This document shows, one piece after another, positions 1-7,985 of a stretch of DNA of 64,000 nucleotides (its first letter is position 1; each line of letters opens with the position of its first letter). A model generated the notes under the pieces. That model did no database searches. It worked only from the letters and a program-made list of their open reading frames with translations, and was not told where the DNA came from. Made by a program: the position numbers and the translations under genes. Origin of the DNA: Amycolatopsis pretoriensis (GTDB lineage: Bacteria > Actinomycetota > Actinomycetes > Mycobacteriales > Pseudonocardiaceae); NCBI RefSeq assembly GCF_900107925.1, contig NZ_FNUJ01000010.1:310001-374000 (forward strand), given 5' to 3'.

Positions 1-1
1 C

Positions 2-223
2 GTTTCCCTCGTCTCGGCCTACGGCGCGCTCACCTCCCGAGGCTGGGAAATCGGCTTTCCCATCACCCAGCCCGAACTCGCCGCGCTGATCGGCGCCGCC
101 GAGCCGACCGTGCACAAGTCGCTCACCGAACTGCGGCACCGGAAGGTGCTCGACACCGGGTACCGCCGGATGACGATCCTGGACCTCCCCGCGCTGCGCC
201 TGGCCGCCGGCCTGACGTCCTAG
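2..223 (+). CDS. Crp/Fnr-type regulator, C-terminal fragment cut by window edge
   Basis: Only the last 73 codons are present, ending at the TAG at 221-223. The visible part is a winged helix-turn-helix of the Crp/Fnr type: a beta element, then a helix with ITQPELAALIGAAEPTVHKS, which has the spacing of a Crp recognition helix, then LTELRHRKVLDTGYRRMTILD as the wing. The cyclic-nucleotide-type sensory domain would lie outside the window. It resembles the C-terminus of the next gene (272-994), so the two are probably tandem paralogues. A perfect hairpin follows at 241-266. Confidence 0.75.
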   Translation, partial: VSLVSAYGALTSRGWEIGFPITQPELAALIGAAEPTVHKSLTELRHRKVLDTGYRRMTILDLPALRLAAGLTS

Positions 224-242
224 CGGCGCGGCGGAATCGCCG

Positions 243-264
243 GATCCCGTGCCAGCACGGGATC
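243..264. promoter_or_regulatory. 22-bp palindrome before the second Crp gene, candidate operator or terminator
   Basis: The left arm GATCCCGTGC and right arm GCACGGGATC are perfect inverted repeats around a 2-nt centre, and symmetry extends one base pair further on each side. The site ends 7 bp before the GTG at 272. A second copy, 18 of 22 bases identical, lies at 982-1003. The length and two-fold symmetry fit a Crp-family operator. The position just after the upstream stop also allows a hairpin terminator, but there is no T tract. Function is inferred. Confidence 0.6.
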
Positions 265-271
265 CGGCGCG

Positions 272-994
272 GTGCGGCGCGGCACAGTGCTTTCGGTGAG
301 CGTCGAGAAATGGCCGTCCCGTTCCCTGCTCGGCAGGCTCAGCCGCCGGGCCCGGGAGGCGTTGCTGCAGCTCGGCACCCCGATCGGCTACGACGCGCAC
401 CAGCGCATCATCCGCCAGGGCGATTCGGCGCGGCACACGCTGCTCGTCCTCGAGGGCCTGGTCAAGATCGTCGTCGACACCGAGCGGGGTCGTGACGTCG
501 TGCTCGCCGTCCGGGGCCGCGGCGACCTGCTGGGGGAAATGGCGACGCTGGAACGGCGTCCGCGCGCGGCGCACGTGATCGCGTGCGTGCCGGTCAAGGG
601 GCGGATCATCCACAGCCCGGACCTCGGCGACTTCCTCGAGCGGAGCCCGGACGCCTGTCTGGCGGTGGCCCGGGTGCTCAGCGAACGGCTGCGGGGTTCC
701 GACCGCCGCGGGATCGACTTCATGGTCTGCCCGGCGCCGGTCCGGGTCGCCCGGGCACTGCTGGAGGTCACGCAGCGCTGGGGCGAAACCGTGGAGGTCG
801 GCCGGGGTCTCGTCATTCCCCTATCGCAAAAAGACATCGCCTCGCTGGCCGGGACGGGGCTGAGTTCGGTGGAGAAGGCGTTCCGGCTTCTCGAAGAAGC
901 GGGCGCGCTCGACCGCCGTTACCGGCGAGTCCTGGTGACCGATCTGAGCCGGCTGCGGCGATTCGGCGAACTTCCTGACGAGATCCCGTACTAG
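272..994 (+). CDS. Crp/Fnr family transcriptional regulator
   Basis: A 240-aa protein with an N-terminal beta-barrel sensory domain (about residues 25-130, with HTLLVLEGLVKIVV and GDLLGEMATLERR, the usual jelly-roll segments) and a C-terminal winged HTH (about 180-235, LSQKDIASLAGTGLSSVEKAF). The GDLLGEMA segment sits where Crp proteins bind a cyclic nucleotide phosphate. The ligand Arg is not obvious in the following MATLERRPRAAH, so a different ligand is possible. No iron-sulphur cysteine cluster is visible. Start is GTG 272; internal GTG codons (for example 293) are alternatives. Palindromes lie before the start and across the stop codon, consistent with autoregulation and control of the following operon. 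Confidence 0.8.
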   Translation: MRRGTVLSVSVEKWPSRSLLGRLSRRAREALLQLGTPIGYDAHQRIIRQGDSARHTLLVLEGLVKIVVDTERGRDVVLAVRGRGDLLGEMATLERRPRAAHVIACVPVKGRIIHSPDLGDFLERSPDACLAVARVLSERLRGSDRRGIDFMVCPAPVRVARALLEVTQRWGETVEVGRGLVIPLSQKDIASLAGTGLSSVEKAFRLLEEAGALDRRYRRVLVTDLSRLRRFGELPDEIPY

Positions 995-1003
995 TACGGG
1001 GTC
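982..1003. promoter_or_regulatory. Second copy of the 22-bp palindrome, upstream of the CHAT operon
   Basis: Left arm GATCCCGTAC and right arm GTACGGGGTC form an almost perfect inverted repeat that spans the TAG stop of the Crp gene (992-994). It differs from the 243-264 palindrome at only four positions. It lies about 120 bp before the likely start of the first gene of the CHAT operon (1126). Because the copy partly overlaps coding sequence, its conservation is less likely to be chance. A role as operator for the adjacent Crp/Fnr protein is inferred. Confidence 0.6.
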
Positions 1004-1125
1004 GGCGATCGCGTTCTGTCACAGAGTGGGTGCCGTCATTCTTCCGCCACCGCCATTGGCAGGGACTTCGCCGCACCGGCTGTCGTCCTTCCGGGCGAGG
1101 GGCGCCTGTGCCGAAAGGGTTCTCG

Positions 1126-2640
1126 ATGCCGACTCCCCGTGACAGGTTCCTGCAGGTGCGCAACGCGGTCAGCGGGCTCGGCGGGCGCCGGGCCGGGCCG
1201 GCCCCGGGCGAGGACGTCTTCGCCCGCGCCCTCCCGGAAACCGTGAAGCTGACCGAGCACTACAGCTACGAACAGGAGCTTTCGCGCAACGCCTCGACCC
1301 GGCGCAGCGCGCCGCCCAGCGGCGAGATCGAGATCGTCGTGCCGTTCGACGGGGCCGACCACTTCACCCGCCAGGCCTGCGACGACGTCGCGAGGGCGTT
1401 GCCCGGGCTGCCCTCGGGCGAACCGGTCAACGCGCTGATCGGCCACGTGGTCTTCGCCGGCCACCAGCAGACCGACCTGGGCGAAAAGCTCGGTCTCGAC
1501 GACACCTACGGCGCGCTCCCGATCCGGGTTCCGGTCACCGGAGAGGGCAGCCCGGGCGGGGTGGACGAACTGAGTGGCGACCGGCACGCCTGCGTGATCA
1601 GCCACGACTACGCGCCGAAACCGGAGCTGCTCGGGGTGATCCCGATCGACGTGCAGGTGGAACTGCTCGACCCGGACACCGTCGACGAATACCGGATCGC
1701 GGCGACCGGCGACGGCGGGGTGGACTTCTCGAAACTGAGCCAGCAACCGAACTTCGAGTCGTTCCTCTGGCTGGTCCTCAAGGTCCGGCTGGTGCTGCCG
1801 TGGAAGGAGGAGCGCGACCGGCCGAGCCCGGTGATCGATCGGATCTCGCTCGACTGGCCGTCCATCACGTCCCTGCGCGCGCTCACCCTCATCCTGCCGG
1901 AAAGCGGCCAGAAAGCGCCGCCGATCATCTACAACCCGGTCGAACGCAGCATCGAGTGGCGGAACATCCCGATGCACGCCGTCGCGCCCACCAAGGGGCG
2001 TGAGGACGAACTGGAGTTCACCACCGAGGCGATGGCGCTCTCGATCGAGCAGCCGGGCGAGCTGTACCAGCAGCCGAGCCTCGACGGCCGGGTGGAGGTC
2101 AAGGTCCCCGGCTACCTGCTCTCGGGCATGCGGACCCGGTTGTTCGACGGCACCGGGCGGAAGACCGACCTGGACGGCCACGAAGAGGTCAGCTGGGTCG
2201 GGACCCGGATGCAGCTCATCCTCGACGACGCGTTCGCGCGGCGCACCCTGAAACCGCACCAGCACCTGTACTTCGACGAGGTGATCCCGGAGGACGCGCG
2301 GATTGCCGACATCGAAAACGCGTTGCGCACCAGGGGTTTCACCGTCGGCTTCCGGCGCGTGTCCGACGACGGGACGAAACGCCAGTGGGCGGGCACGGCC
2401 GAACGGGCGGAAGGCCCGGAGAAGATGACCTTGACGCTCTACGTCGAAGGAACCCGGCACGAGACCGAACGTCAGATCCGCCGCGGCGGCCAGACCTTCA
2501 CCACCACCTTCCCGAGCGGCGAGCTCAGGTTGTTCATGCACGGCGCGCTGCCGCGGACGAGCGGGGCGATCACCCGCGAGATGAACGCTCTGCACGCCGT
2601 CATCCGCGACCGCTTCGCCCGCACCCGCGCCACGCACTGA
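1126..2640 (+). CDS. Large beta-rich protein of unknown function, first gene of CHAT operon
   Basis: A 504-aa protein that I do not recognise as a named family. It has no signal peptide and no membrane helix. The body alternates short beta strands (SGEIEIVVPFDG, LLGVIPIDVQVELL, ISLDWPSITSLRALTLILP, RSIEWRNIPM), suggesting stacked Ig-like or Hsp-like sandwiches. The C-terminal 130 residues end in ELRLFMHGALPR followed by an amphipathic helix. A similar end, strands then KVRLSVKGAF and a helix, is seen in the next protein, so the two are probably distant paralogues. ATG 1126 was chosen because AAAGGG precedes it; the frame is open further upstream (GTG 1108). The gap to the next gene is 21 bp. 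Confidence 0.7.
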   Translation: MPTPRDRFLQVRNAVSGLGGRRAGPAPGEDVFARALPETVKLTEHYSYEQELSRNASTRRSAPPSGEIEIVVPFDGADHFTRQACDDVARALPGLPSGEPVNALIGHVVFAGHQQTDLGEKLGLDDTYGALPIRVPVTGEGSPGGVDELSGDRHACVISHDYAPKPELLGVIPIDVQVELLDPDTVDEYRIAATGDGGVDFSKLSQQPNFESFLWLVLKVRLVLPWKEERDRPSPVIDRISLDWPSITSLRALTLILPESGQKAPPIIYNPVERSIEWRNIPMHAVAPTKGREDELEFTTEAMALSIEQPGELYQQPSLDGRVEVKVPGYLLSGMRTRLFDGTGRKTDLDGHEEVSWVGTRMQLILDDAFARRTLKPHQHLYFDEVIPEDARIADIENALRTRGFTVGFRRVSDDGTKRQWAGTAERAEGPEKMTLTLYVEGTRHETERQIRRGGQTFTTTFPSGELRLFMHGALPRTSGAITREMNALHAVIRDRFARTRATH

Positions 2641-2661
2641 ACGCCACGAGAGGGAGCCGAA

Positions 2662-4590
2662 ATGTCGATCAGGATCCGGTCCCGGGCCCCGCGGACCCGG
2701 TGCCACCGCTGCGGATCGCCGGAGATCGCGGCACTGTGCCACCACTGCGGCCGGCCGCTGTGCCAGCGGCACCGGTCGGGAACGATCATCACCAGCGAGT
2801 TCGCCGGGCTCGGCTTCCAGAAGGCCGAACCGCAGCACTGCGACGAGCACCGGCACGTGGTGAAACCGCCGATCCGCAAGTACGCCTTCGTCGGCGGCGG
2901 CGTGGCGGCCCTGGGGTTCCTGCTGATGTTCGCGTCGGTGGCCGTCGGGCTCGTCCTGCTCCTGGCCGGGCTCGCCGCCGGGGCGCTGATCTGGTGGGAG
3001 GACCACCGCCGGGCCGTCGCGGCGTTCGAGAACCGGCCGAAGCTGCCGGTGGTGCCGAGCATCGATTCCGTGAAGGTGCGGGAAATCGTGCAGGGCCGGC
3101 TCACCCTGGACGAGCGGGGCGCCTACCACAGTTCGGTCACGCCGGTCGAAGGCGGCATCACGCTGGACATGACCTTCGGCCGCCCGGACCAGGACCGCTT
3201 GCGCGACTACCGCACGAAGTTCCGGCTCGACCCGGCGCAGGACGTGGAGTTCTCGGCCGGGTACGCCGTCCTGCTCGGCCGGGCCGGGCTGGAGTTCACC
3301 GACCGCACGTTCACGCCGCCGGTGCTGCCGCTGACCGGGCTCGTCCACCAGCACCCGTTCCTCGCGACGCCGGAGAGCCGCGCCGGCGCCAAGTGGCAGC
3401 TCGAGCTCACCCACCGGCTCACCAGTGAGCTGGAGGTCGACGCGTTCCCGCTGTGGCTGACGCCGGCTCTGGTGCCCGAGTCCGACCAGCGGGCGCTGCA
3501 GCTGGACCTGCAGTGGCTGGGCAACTGGCCTTCGGAGGAGGCGAGCCTCGAAGCCGACAAGGTCGAGCGGCTGAGGCTCTACGTCCCGGCGTCGTGGGGG
3601 AACGTCGAGTACGTCTCCGAGAGCGCGACGATCGGCGGCCAGGCCGACCCGGTCACCGGCGGCCGGCTGATCGAATGGAAGCAGCTGCCGCTGGGGGCAC
3701 GGGCCGATCACCGGCTGACCCTCTCGGTCCGGTTCGAGGACCGGATCCGGCTCACCGACGTGATCACCGGTTCGCTCAAAGTCTCCTTCAAGGGGGCGCT
3801 TTCCGGGCTCGCAGGCGTCGAGGTCTACCACCCGATGGGCGGGCGCCGCAGCGGCCGCGGCGACAGCGAGGTGAAGACCGAGGTCACCGCGGACATCTCG
3901 CTCAGCCTGAGCGGTGTGCGGTACCAGGACGTGCGGGTCGTGCCCGATCAGAAGAAGGACGATCTCCTGGCCCGCCCGGAAAGCCACGAATATCCCGGGG
4001 TGATCCCCGACCACGAGACGTTGATCGCGCTGACGAACGCCATGAGCGACAGCGACTACTACGTCAAGTGGGTGATCGGGCACGCGCCGCGCAACGGCGA
4101 CCGGGCCAACGCGCTCAACCGCGCGTGGGACATCGGTGGCCGGCTCTACGAAGGCGTCTACCCGGTCGACTTCTACGTCGGGCTGACCGGCGAAGAGGTG
4201 TACGGCGGGGACATCCACGCCGAGGCCGGCAACAGCAAGGTCCGGCTCTCGGTGAAGGGCGCCTTCGCCAGCGACGAGATGGAGGAGCGCATCGAGTCGG
4301 TCTGGTACGGCCTGCACGACATCGTCGGCGAAACGCTGAAGGCGCGGACGCGGGCGGAGCCGCCGGGCCGGAACCACCAGCGCGGGTACCGGCCCCCGAA
4401 GGGCGCCGAGCCGGCGGACGACGACCGGGCGAAGGCGCTGCTCGACCTGCGACGGCGGCGTAAGGACTTCCAGCAGGCCGTGGCGCAGGGCCGGATTTCG
4501 GAAGAGCTGTTCCGGCAGTTCGACGCCGAGATCGAGCGCGAGATGGCGGAGCTGAACCGGGCGGACGGCCCGTGGGACGGGGAGAACTGA
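2662..4590 (+). CDS. Zinc-knuckle membrane-anchored protein of unknown function
   Basis: A 642-aa protein. Residues 14-37 carry C14-x2-C17 ... C26-x2-C29-x4-C34-x2-H37, and C60/H63 follow, a B-box or RING-like zinc module. Residues about 74-112 are two hydrophobic helices joined by a short turn, so the protein is probably a membrane hairpin with a large cytoplasmic part. The rest is beta-rich and similar in organisation to the preceding protein (strand-rich region with DLQWL and IEWKQLPL, then a C-terminal domain ending KVRLSVKGAF and helix). The last 80 residues form a charged helical tail. GAGAGGGAG precedes ATG 2662. The following gene starts 1 bp after the stop, so translation is probably coupled. 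Confidence 0.72.
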   Translation: MSIRIRSRAPRTRCHRCGSPEIAALCHHCGRPLCQRHRSGTIITSEFAGLGFQKAEPQHCDEHRHVVKPPIRKYAFVGGGVAALGFLLMFASVAVGLVLLLAGLAAGALIWWEDHRRAVAAFENRPKLPVVPSIDSVKVREIVQGRLTLDERGAYHSSVTPVEGGITLDMTFGRPDQDRLRDYRTKFRLDPAQDVEFSAGYAVLLGRAGLEFTDRTFTPPVLPLTGLVHQHPFLATPESRAGAKWQLELTHRLTSELEVDAFPLWLTPALVPESDQRALQLDLQWLGNWPSEEASLEADKVERLRLYVPASWGNVEYVSESATIGGQADPVTGGRLIEWKQLPLGARADHRLTLSVRFEDRIRLTDVITGSLKVSFKGALSGLAGVEVYHPMGGRRSGRGDSEVKTEVTADISLSLSGVRYQDVRVVPDQKKDDLLARPESHEYPGVIPDHETLIALTNAMSDSDYYVKWVIGHAPRNGDRANALNRAWDIGGRLYEGVYPVDFYVGLTGEEVYGGDIHAEAGNSKVRLSVKGAFASDEMEERIESVWYGLHDIVGETLKARTRAEPPGRNHQRGYRPPKGAEPADDDRAKALLDLRRRRKDFQQAVAQGRISEELFRQFDAEIEREMAELNRADGPWDGEN

Positions 4591-4591
4591 C

Positions 4592-4828
4592 ATGGCTTGG
4601 GAATGCAGCGACTGCAACGCCCGTGAAGACGAACAGGGCACGGTGGTGGTCGACGCCGTCTGCCACCACTGCGGCAAGCCGCTGTGCCGCGAGCACCAGG
4701 TGCCCGTGGTGCTCGACCCGGCGTTCGGCGCGGTCGCGGTGCTCGACGCGCCGGTGTTCGGGGGCCTCTTCCCCGTGCACTGCGACAGCTGCGGCAAGGC
4801 CCACCACGGGCAGGGGCTGCCGAAATGA
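4592..4828 (+). CDS. Small double zinc-knuckle protein
   Basis: A 78-aa protein consisting almost entirely of zinc-ligand motifs: C5-x2-C8, then C24HHCGKPLC32-x2-H35, then C64DSC67 with H71/H72. The CHHCGKPLC motif is nearly the same as CHHCGRPLC in the preceding membrane protein (residues 26-34), so the two share a zinc module. Such small proteins usually act as adaptors. It sits between the membrane protein (1 bp gap) and the CHAT protease (ATGA overlap), so all three are translated from one message. Whether it bridges the protease to the membrane protein is inference. Confidence 0.75.
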   Translation: MAWECSDCNAREDEQGTVVVDAVCHHCGKPLCREHQVPVVLDPAFGAVAVLDAPVFGGLFPVHCDSCGKAHHGQGLPK

Positions 4829-6078
4829 TCCGAGCCGAGCTGCTGGCGGGCGAGCTGAATGTGGGCCGGGCCACCGATCTCACCCTCCGCCTGACCAACG
4901 GCGGTGGCGGCACCTGCACGAACATCGTGTTCACGCTGCGGCTGCCGCCCCAGGTGCCGGCCGTCCGGGGCAACCGCGCGCTCGAGGCGTCCCGGCTGGC
5001 TCCGGGCGAGTCCTGCGACGCGGTCGTCCGGGTCCGCCCCCGGCAGGCCGGCCGCTGGCAGGCGACCAGCACCAACTTCTCCTTCCGCGACCAGCACGGG
5101 GCGGCGTTCCGCGTCGCGGACTTCAGCTCCCCGCTGGTGGTGGCCGCCGAAGTCGAGGACGTCAAGGTGCCGCTGCCGCGCTTCGACATCACGTTGTCCA
5201 CCCCCGTGCTGGCCCACGGCGAATGGGACACCCTGCGCGGCTACGTGAGCAACACCGGCCCGACCCCGATCAGCTGGGGCCGGCTGAGCCTGCAGGGTCC
5301 GCTGGTGATGGACCCGAACGGCGTCACCGCCGACCTCGGGTACCTGCAACCGGGCGAGCAGGAGCCGTTCACGTTCCACGTGCTGGCGCGGGAAGCCGGT
5401 CGCGAAGTGCCGGTGCGCATCACCGCGATGTGCGTCGACGGAGCGGCGCAGCGCGTGGAGACGGCGAAGAACCTTTCGGTGCAGGTCGGTCACGCGGCGA
5501 CGGCGAACTCCGGACAGGTGCGGATCCTCTACCTCGCCGCGAACCCGTCGAGCTTCGACCGGCTGAGGCTCGCCGAAGAGGTCCGGGACATCAAGCAGAC
5601 GCTGCGTTACGGCAAGCAGCGAGATCGCTTCGAGCTCGCCGAACAGGGGGCGATGCGCGCGAGAGACCTGACCCAGGCGCTGCTCGACTTCGCACCGCGG
5701 ATCGTCCACCTGTCCGGGCACGGGGCCGAGGACGGCCGGTTCGTCGCCGAGGCCGAGGGCGGGGGCACCCGGCTGCTCTCCACCAACGGGGTCGCCGCCT
5801 TGTTCAAGGAGGTGTCCGACACGGTCGAATGCGTCATCGTCAACGCCTGCTACAGCGAGGACCTGGCGCAGTCGCTGTCCGAGCACATCAGCTACGTGAT
5901 CGGCATGCGGAGCTGGATCGGGGACCAGTCGGCGATGGACTTCAGCGTGGGTTTCTACCAGGCGCTGGTGGCCGGGCGGGCGATCGAGCCCGCGTACCGG
6001 ATCGGCAAGGCGGCGATGGTGACCGGGAACAGCCACGGCCGCGGCGGCGAAGTACCCGTGCTGTTCCGCCGGAGCTGA
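4825..6078 (+). CDS. CHAT-domain (caspase-like) protease with N-terminal Ig-like domains
   Basis: A 417-aa cytoplasmic protein. Residues 1-110 and 115-222 look like two beta-sandwich repeats of the CARDB/DUF11 kind (LTNGGGGTCTNIVFTLRLP with LAPGESCDAVVRV; GYVSNTGPTPISWGRLSL with LQPGEQEPFTFHV). Residues 231-400 are a CHAT peptidase: VRILYLAANP opens the domain, LSGHGAEDG gives the catalytic His299, and VIVNACYSED gives the catalytic Cys342. Both dyad residues are intact. CHAT proteases are caspase-fold cysteine peptidases that often act as effectors in bacterial conflict or programmed-death systems. ATG 4825 overlaps the previous stop. The gene ends 5 bp from the stop of the convergent cyclase-like gene. 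Confidence 0.88.
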   Translation: MIRAELLAGELNVGRATDLTLRLTNGGGGTCTNIVFTLRLPPQVPAVRGNRALEASRLAPGESCDAVVRVRPRQAGRWQATSTNFSFRDQHGAAFRVADFSSPLVVAAEVEDVKVPLPRFDITLSTPVLAHGEWDTLRGYVSNTGPTPISWGRLSLQGPLVMDPNGVTADLGYLQPGEQEPFTFHVLAREAGREVPVRITAMCVDGAAQRVETAKNLSVQVGHAATANSGQVRILYLAANPSSFDRLRLAEEVRDIKQTLRYGKQRDRFELAEQGAMRARDLTQALLDFAPRIVHLSGHGAEDGRFVAEAEGGGTRLLSTNGVAALFKEVSDTVECVIVNACYSEDLAQSLSEHISYVIGMRSWIGDQSAMDFSVGFYQALVAGRAIEPAYRIGKAAMVTGNSHGRGGEVPVLFRRS

Positions 6079-6090
6079 CCGGCTCAGCTC
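6072..6090. terminator. Bidirectional hairpin between CHAT and cyclase-like genes
   Basis: GAGCTGA and TCAGCTC are 7-bp inverted repeats separated by 5 nt (CCGGC). The stem contains both stop codons: TGA at 6076-6078 on the plus strand and TGA at 6086-6084 on the minus strand. This is a compact shared end for two convergent transcripts. There is no T tract, so intrinsic termination is only moderately supported. Confidence 0.45.
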
Positions 6091-7205
6091 TTCGGCACGT
6101 AGACCCAGGCGCTTTCGGCGAAGTTCTTCTCCGGCAACCGGACCTCGGCCGGCGCGAAGTCCGCGGGGTCGAGCGAGCCGTACCCGTCGGTGATGATGTC
6201 GGTGTAGAGGACGTCGGACACGATCAGCGCGAAGTCCGCGTCGTGCTCGCGCGCGAGCGCGGCGCGCACGGGCGCGCTGTCCAGCAGCCGGTGCACGGCG
6301 ATGGTCGCGCTGCCGACCCAGCCGTTGACGCCGGCGGCGACGTGCCCCCGGTGCAGGGCGACCCGCAGCCGCAGCCGGGCGTGCGCGTTGAGGTCGGCAT
6401 TGGTCGCGGCGAGCTCGGTCCGGATGGCCGAGACGAGCCGGGGGATCACGGCCGACTCGTCGACTCCGGCCGGCAGGATCGCGAACTGGCCGTCGCCGGA
6501 CTGCTGCAGGTCGACGTCCGCCTCCCGCAGGCCCGCGTGCCGGCGGGCCCGCGCGAGGACGTCGACGAGCCGCTGCTGGGAGCGGGCCGCTTCGCCGGTG
6601 CTGAACCTGCTGTAGGACTCGGTGTCCACGGCCACGCACAGCCGGACCGCAGGCGACCGGGTACGCACCGGCTCGGCCGGCGCGGGACGTGCGTCCAGGG
6701 CCCAGCCCTCCGGTGGCGGCACCTCGAACCGCACGGGCGGGCTTCCACCGTGCGCGCGGCGAGGCCGTCCGCGGCCCACCAGCACGGTGACGTCCAGCCG
6801 GACGAACCCGGACACCACGGTGAGTTCCGGCGGCGCGCACAGCACCGCTCGTGCCTCACCGCCCAACGGGATCGGCACGTCGCCGAGGGGGTCGCCGAGC
6901 AACCAGCCGCAGCCGCCGGGCAGCTCGCTGATCGCCATCGGCAGGCCGGGGGCTTCGCCGGCCGCTTCACACACCCGGACGCGGGGATCGTCGAAGCCCA
7001 CGACCAGGTGCGCCGCCACGAACGGCGCGCCGTGGTCGGCCCGCTCGAGAGTGAACCGCGTACGCAGCTCCAAGCCGGCGGCTCCCGGCGGTGGCTCGAA
7101 CGCGCTGCCGGCGGCGGGACCGGCGTGGAGCGGGCCGAGCCGGGCTTCGCCGAGCCGGCCGCCGAGCCCGGTCAGCTCCGTCGCGACGGGTTCGCCGGCG
7201 GTCAC
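6084..7205 (-). CDS. Class III nucleotide cyclase-like signalling protein with beta-rich N-terminal domain
   Basis: A 373-aa soluble protein. Residues 1-185 form a strand-rich region without a family I can name. Residues 187-340 are a cyclase-type palm domain: LCVAVDTESYSR gives a metal-binding Asp194, SGDGQFAILP gives the second (Asp238), and RLRVALHRGHVAAGVNGWVG matches the core after it. Both metal Asp residues are present, so catalysis is possible, although the purine-specifying residues cannot be assigned. Similar proteins are common and uncharacterised in filamentous actinomycetes. The GTG start at 7205 overlaps the stop of the NUDIX gene (GTGA), which ties the two together. It is convergent with the CHAT operon. 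Confidence 0.7.
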   Translation of the reverse strand: MTAGEPVATELTGLGGRLGEARLGPLHAGPAAGSAFEPPPGAAGLELRTRFTLERADHGAPFVAAHLVVGFDDPRVRVCEAAGEAPGLPMAISELPGGCGWLLGDPLGDVPIPLGGEARAVLCAPPELTVVSGFVRLDVTVLVGRGRPRRAHGGSPPVRFEVPPPEGWALDARPAPAEPVRTRSPAVRLCVAVDTESYSRFSTGEAARSQQRLVDVLARARRHAGLREADVDLQQSGDGQFAILPAGVDESAVIPRLVSAIRTELAATNADLNAHARLRLRVALHRGHVAAGVNGWVGSATIAVHRLLDSAPVRAALAREHDADFALIVSDVLYTDIITDGYGSLDPADFAPAEVRLPEKNFAESAWVYVPKS

Positions 7206-7894
7206 CGGACCGGCGGGAGATCCGCGGCGAGCCGCTCCGGACCGGCGAGGAACGCGCTGTGCGGCGCGATCAGGGCCGCCCGGAGGCGGCCGTGGGCGAT
7301 GTCGCCGAAGTTGGCGCAGATCGCGCCCGGGCGGCTCTCGTCGTGGCCGGCGTCGACCAATTCGCGGCGAAGCCGCAAGGCATCGGGGCTCAGCAGCGCC
7401 AAGTCGTACACCTCGAAGTTCCGCACCTGCAGGTAGGGCTTTCCCGGCACCGGGGCAGGCCCCTCCCGCACGGTCCGGACCGGGCTGAAGACCAGCGACC
7501 GGGTGAGGGGTTCGAGCGCACCGAGACCGACTTCGGACAGTTCTTCCCGCAGCTCCCGCAGCAGGCACTCGCCGGCGGTCTCCCGGTAGGAGTTCGTGGC
7601 GAACCAGGCCTGGAACGGGCGCAGCGCACCGGCCGGCAATGTCCCGCGGAGGTCGGCCCTCATCTTTTCCGCACCGACGGTGGTGCGTTCGGGCTGGAAC
7701 CCCCAGGACTCGAGCAGACCGGCGGCCGGCGGGTGGATCTTGATGACTCCGCCGGGCGGGCCGTACGCGCCGGGCCGTTTGGGCGAGTCGAACAGCACGT
7801 AGCGATCGTCGTCGGCCAGCCGGAGGAGGACGCTGCACGAAACGCGCACCAAGTGCCGCCGCTTCCCGGTCCTGAACCCCGCCGAGAACGTCAC
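7202..7894 (-). CDS. NUDIX-domain protein, resembling conflict-system-associated NUDIX
   Basis: A 230-aa protein. Residues 18-55 (VSCSVLLRLADDDRYVLFD, GPPGGV) give the opening strands, and residues 105-124 give the NUDIX helix: E105, then R113-E114-L115-R116-E117-E118 and a following G123. The canonical first Gly of the box is replaced by Ala, and about 50 residues are inserted between the GG turn and the helix. That layout is typical of NUDIX domains found beside nucleotide-signalling effectors rather than of housekeeping MutT. The GTG at 7894 was chosen because GGAGGGAG lies just before it. It is co-transcribed with the cyclase-like gene, so it may sense or hydrolyse that enzyme's product. 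Confidence 0.72.
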   Translation of the reverse strand: MTFSAGFRTGKRRHLVRVSCSVLLRLADDDRYVLFDSPKRPGAYGPPGGVIKIHPPAAGLLESWGFQPERTTVGAEKMRADLRGTLPAGALRPFQAWFATNSYRETAGECLLRELREELSEVGLGALEPLTRSLVFSPVRTVREGPAPVPGKPYLQVRNFEVYDLALLSPDALRLRRELVDAGHDESRPGAICANFGDIAHGRLRAALIAPHSAFLAGPERLAADLPPVR

Positions 7895-7985
7895 GGCAAG
7901 CTCCCTCCGTCCCCGTCCCGCTCCACGATGACACAGCCGTGCGGCCTTCGTCACCATGCGTCCGGCTAGGAGGCTCCCACCGCCC

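Noticed and set aside
1036..6840. A 1934-codon open frame on the minus strand
   Set aside because: It lies antisense to the four-gene CHAT operon and has shadow composition (Arg/Ala/Pro/Val rich, no domains). Extreme GC at third positions creates such frames.
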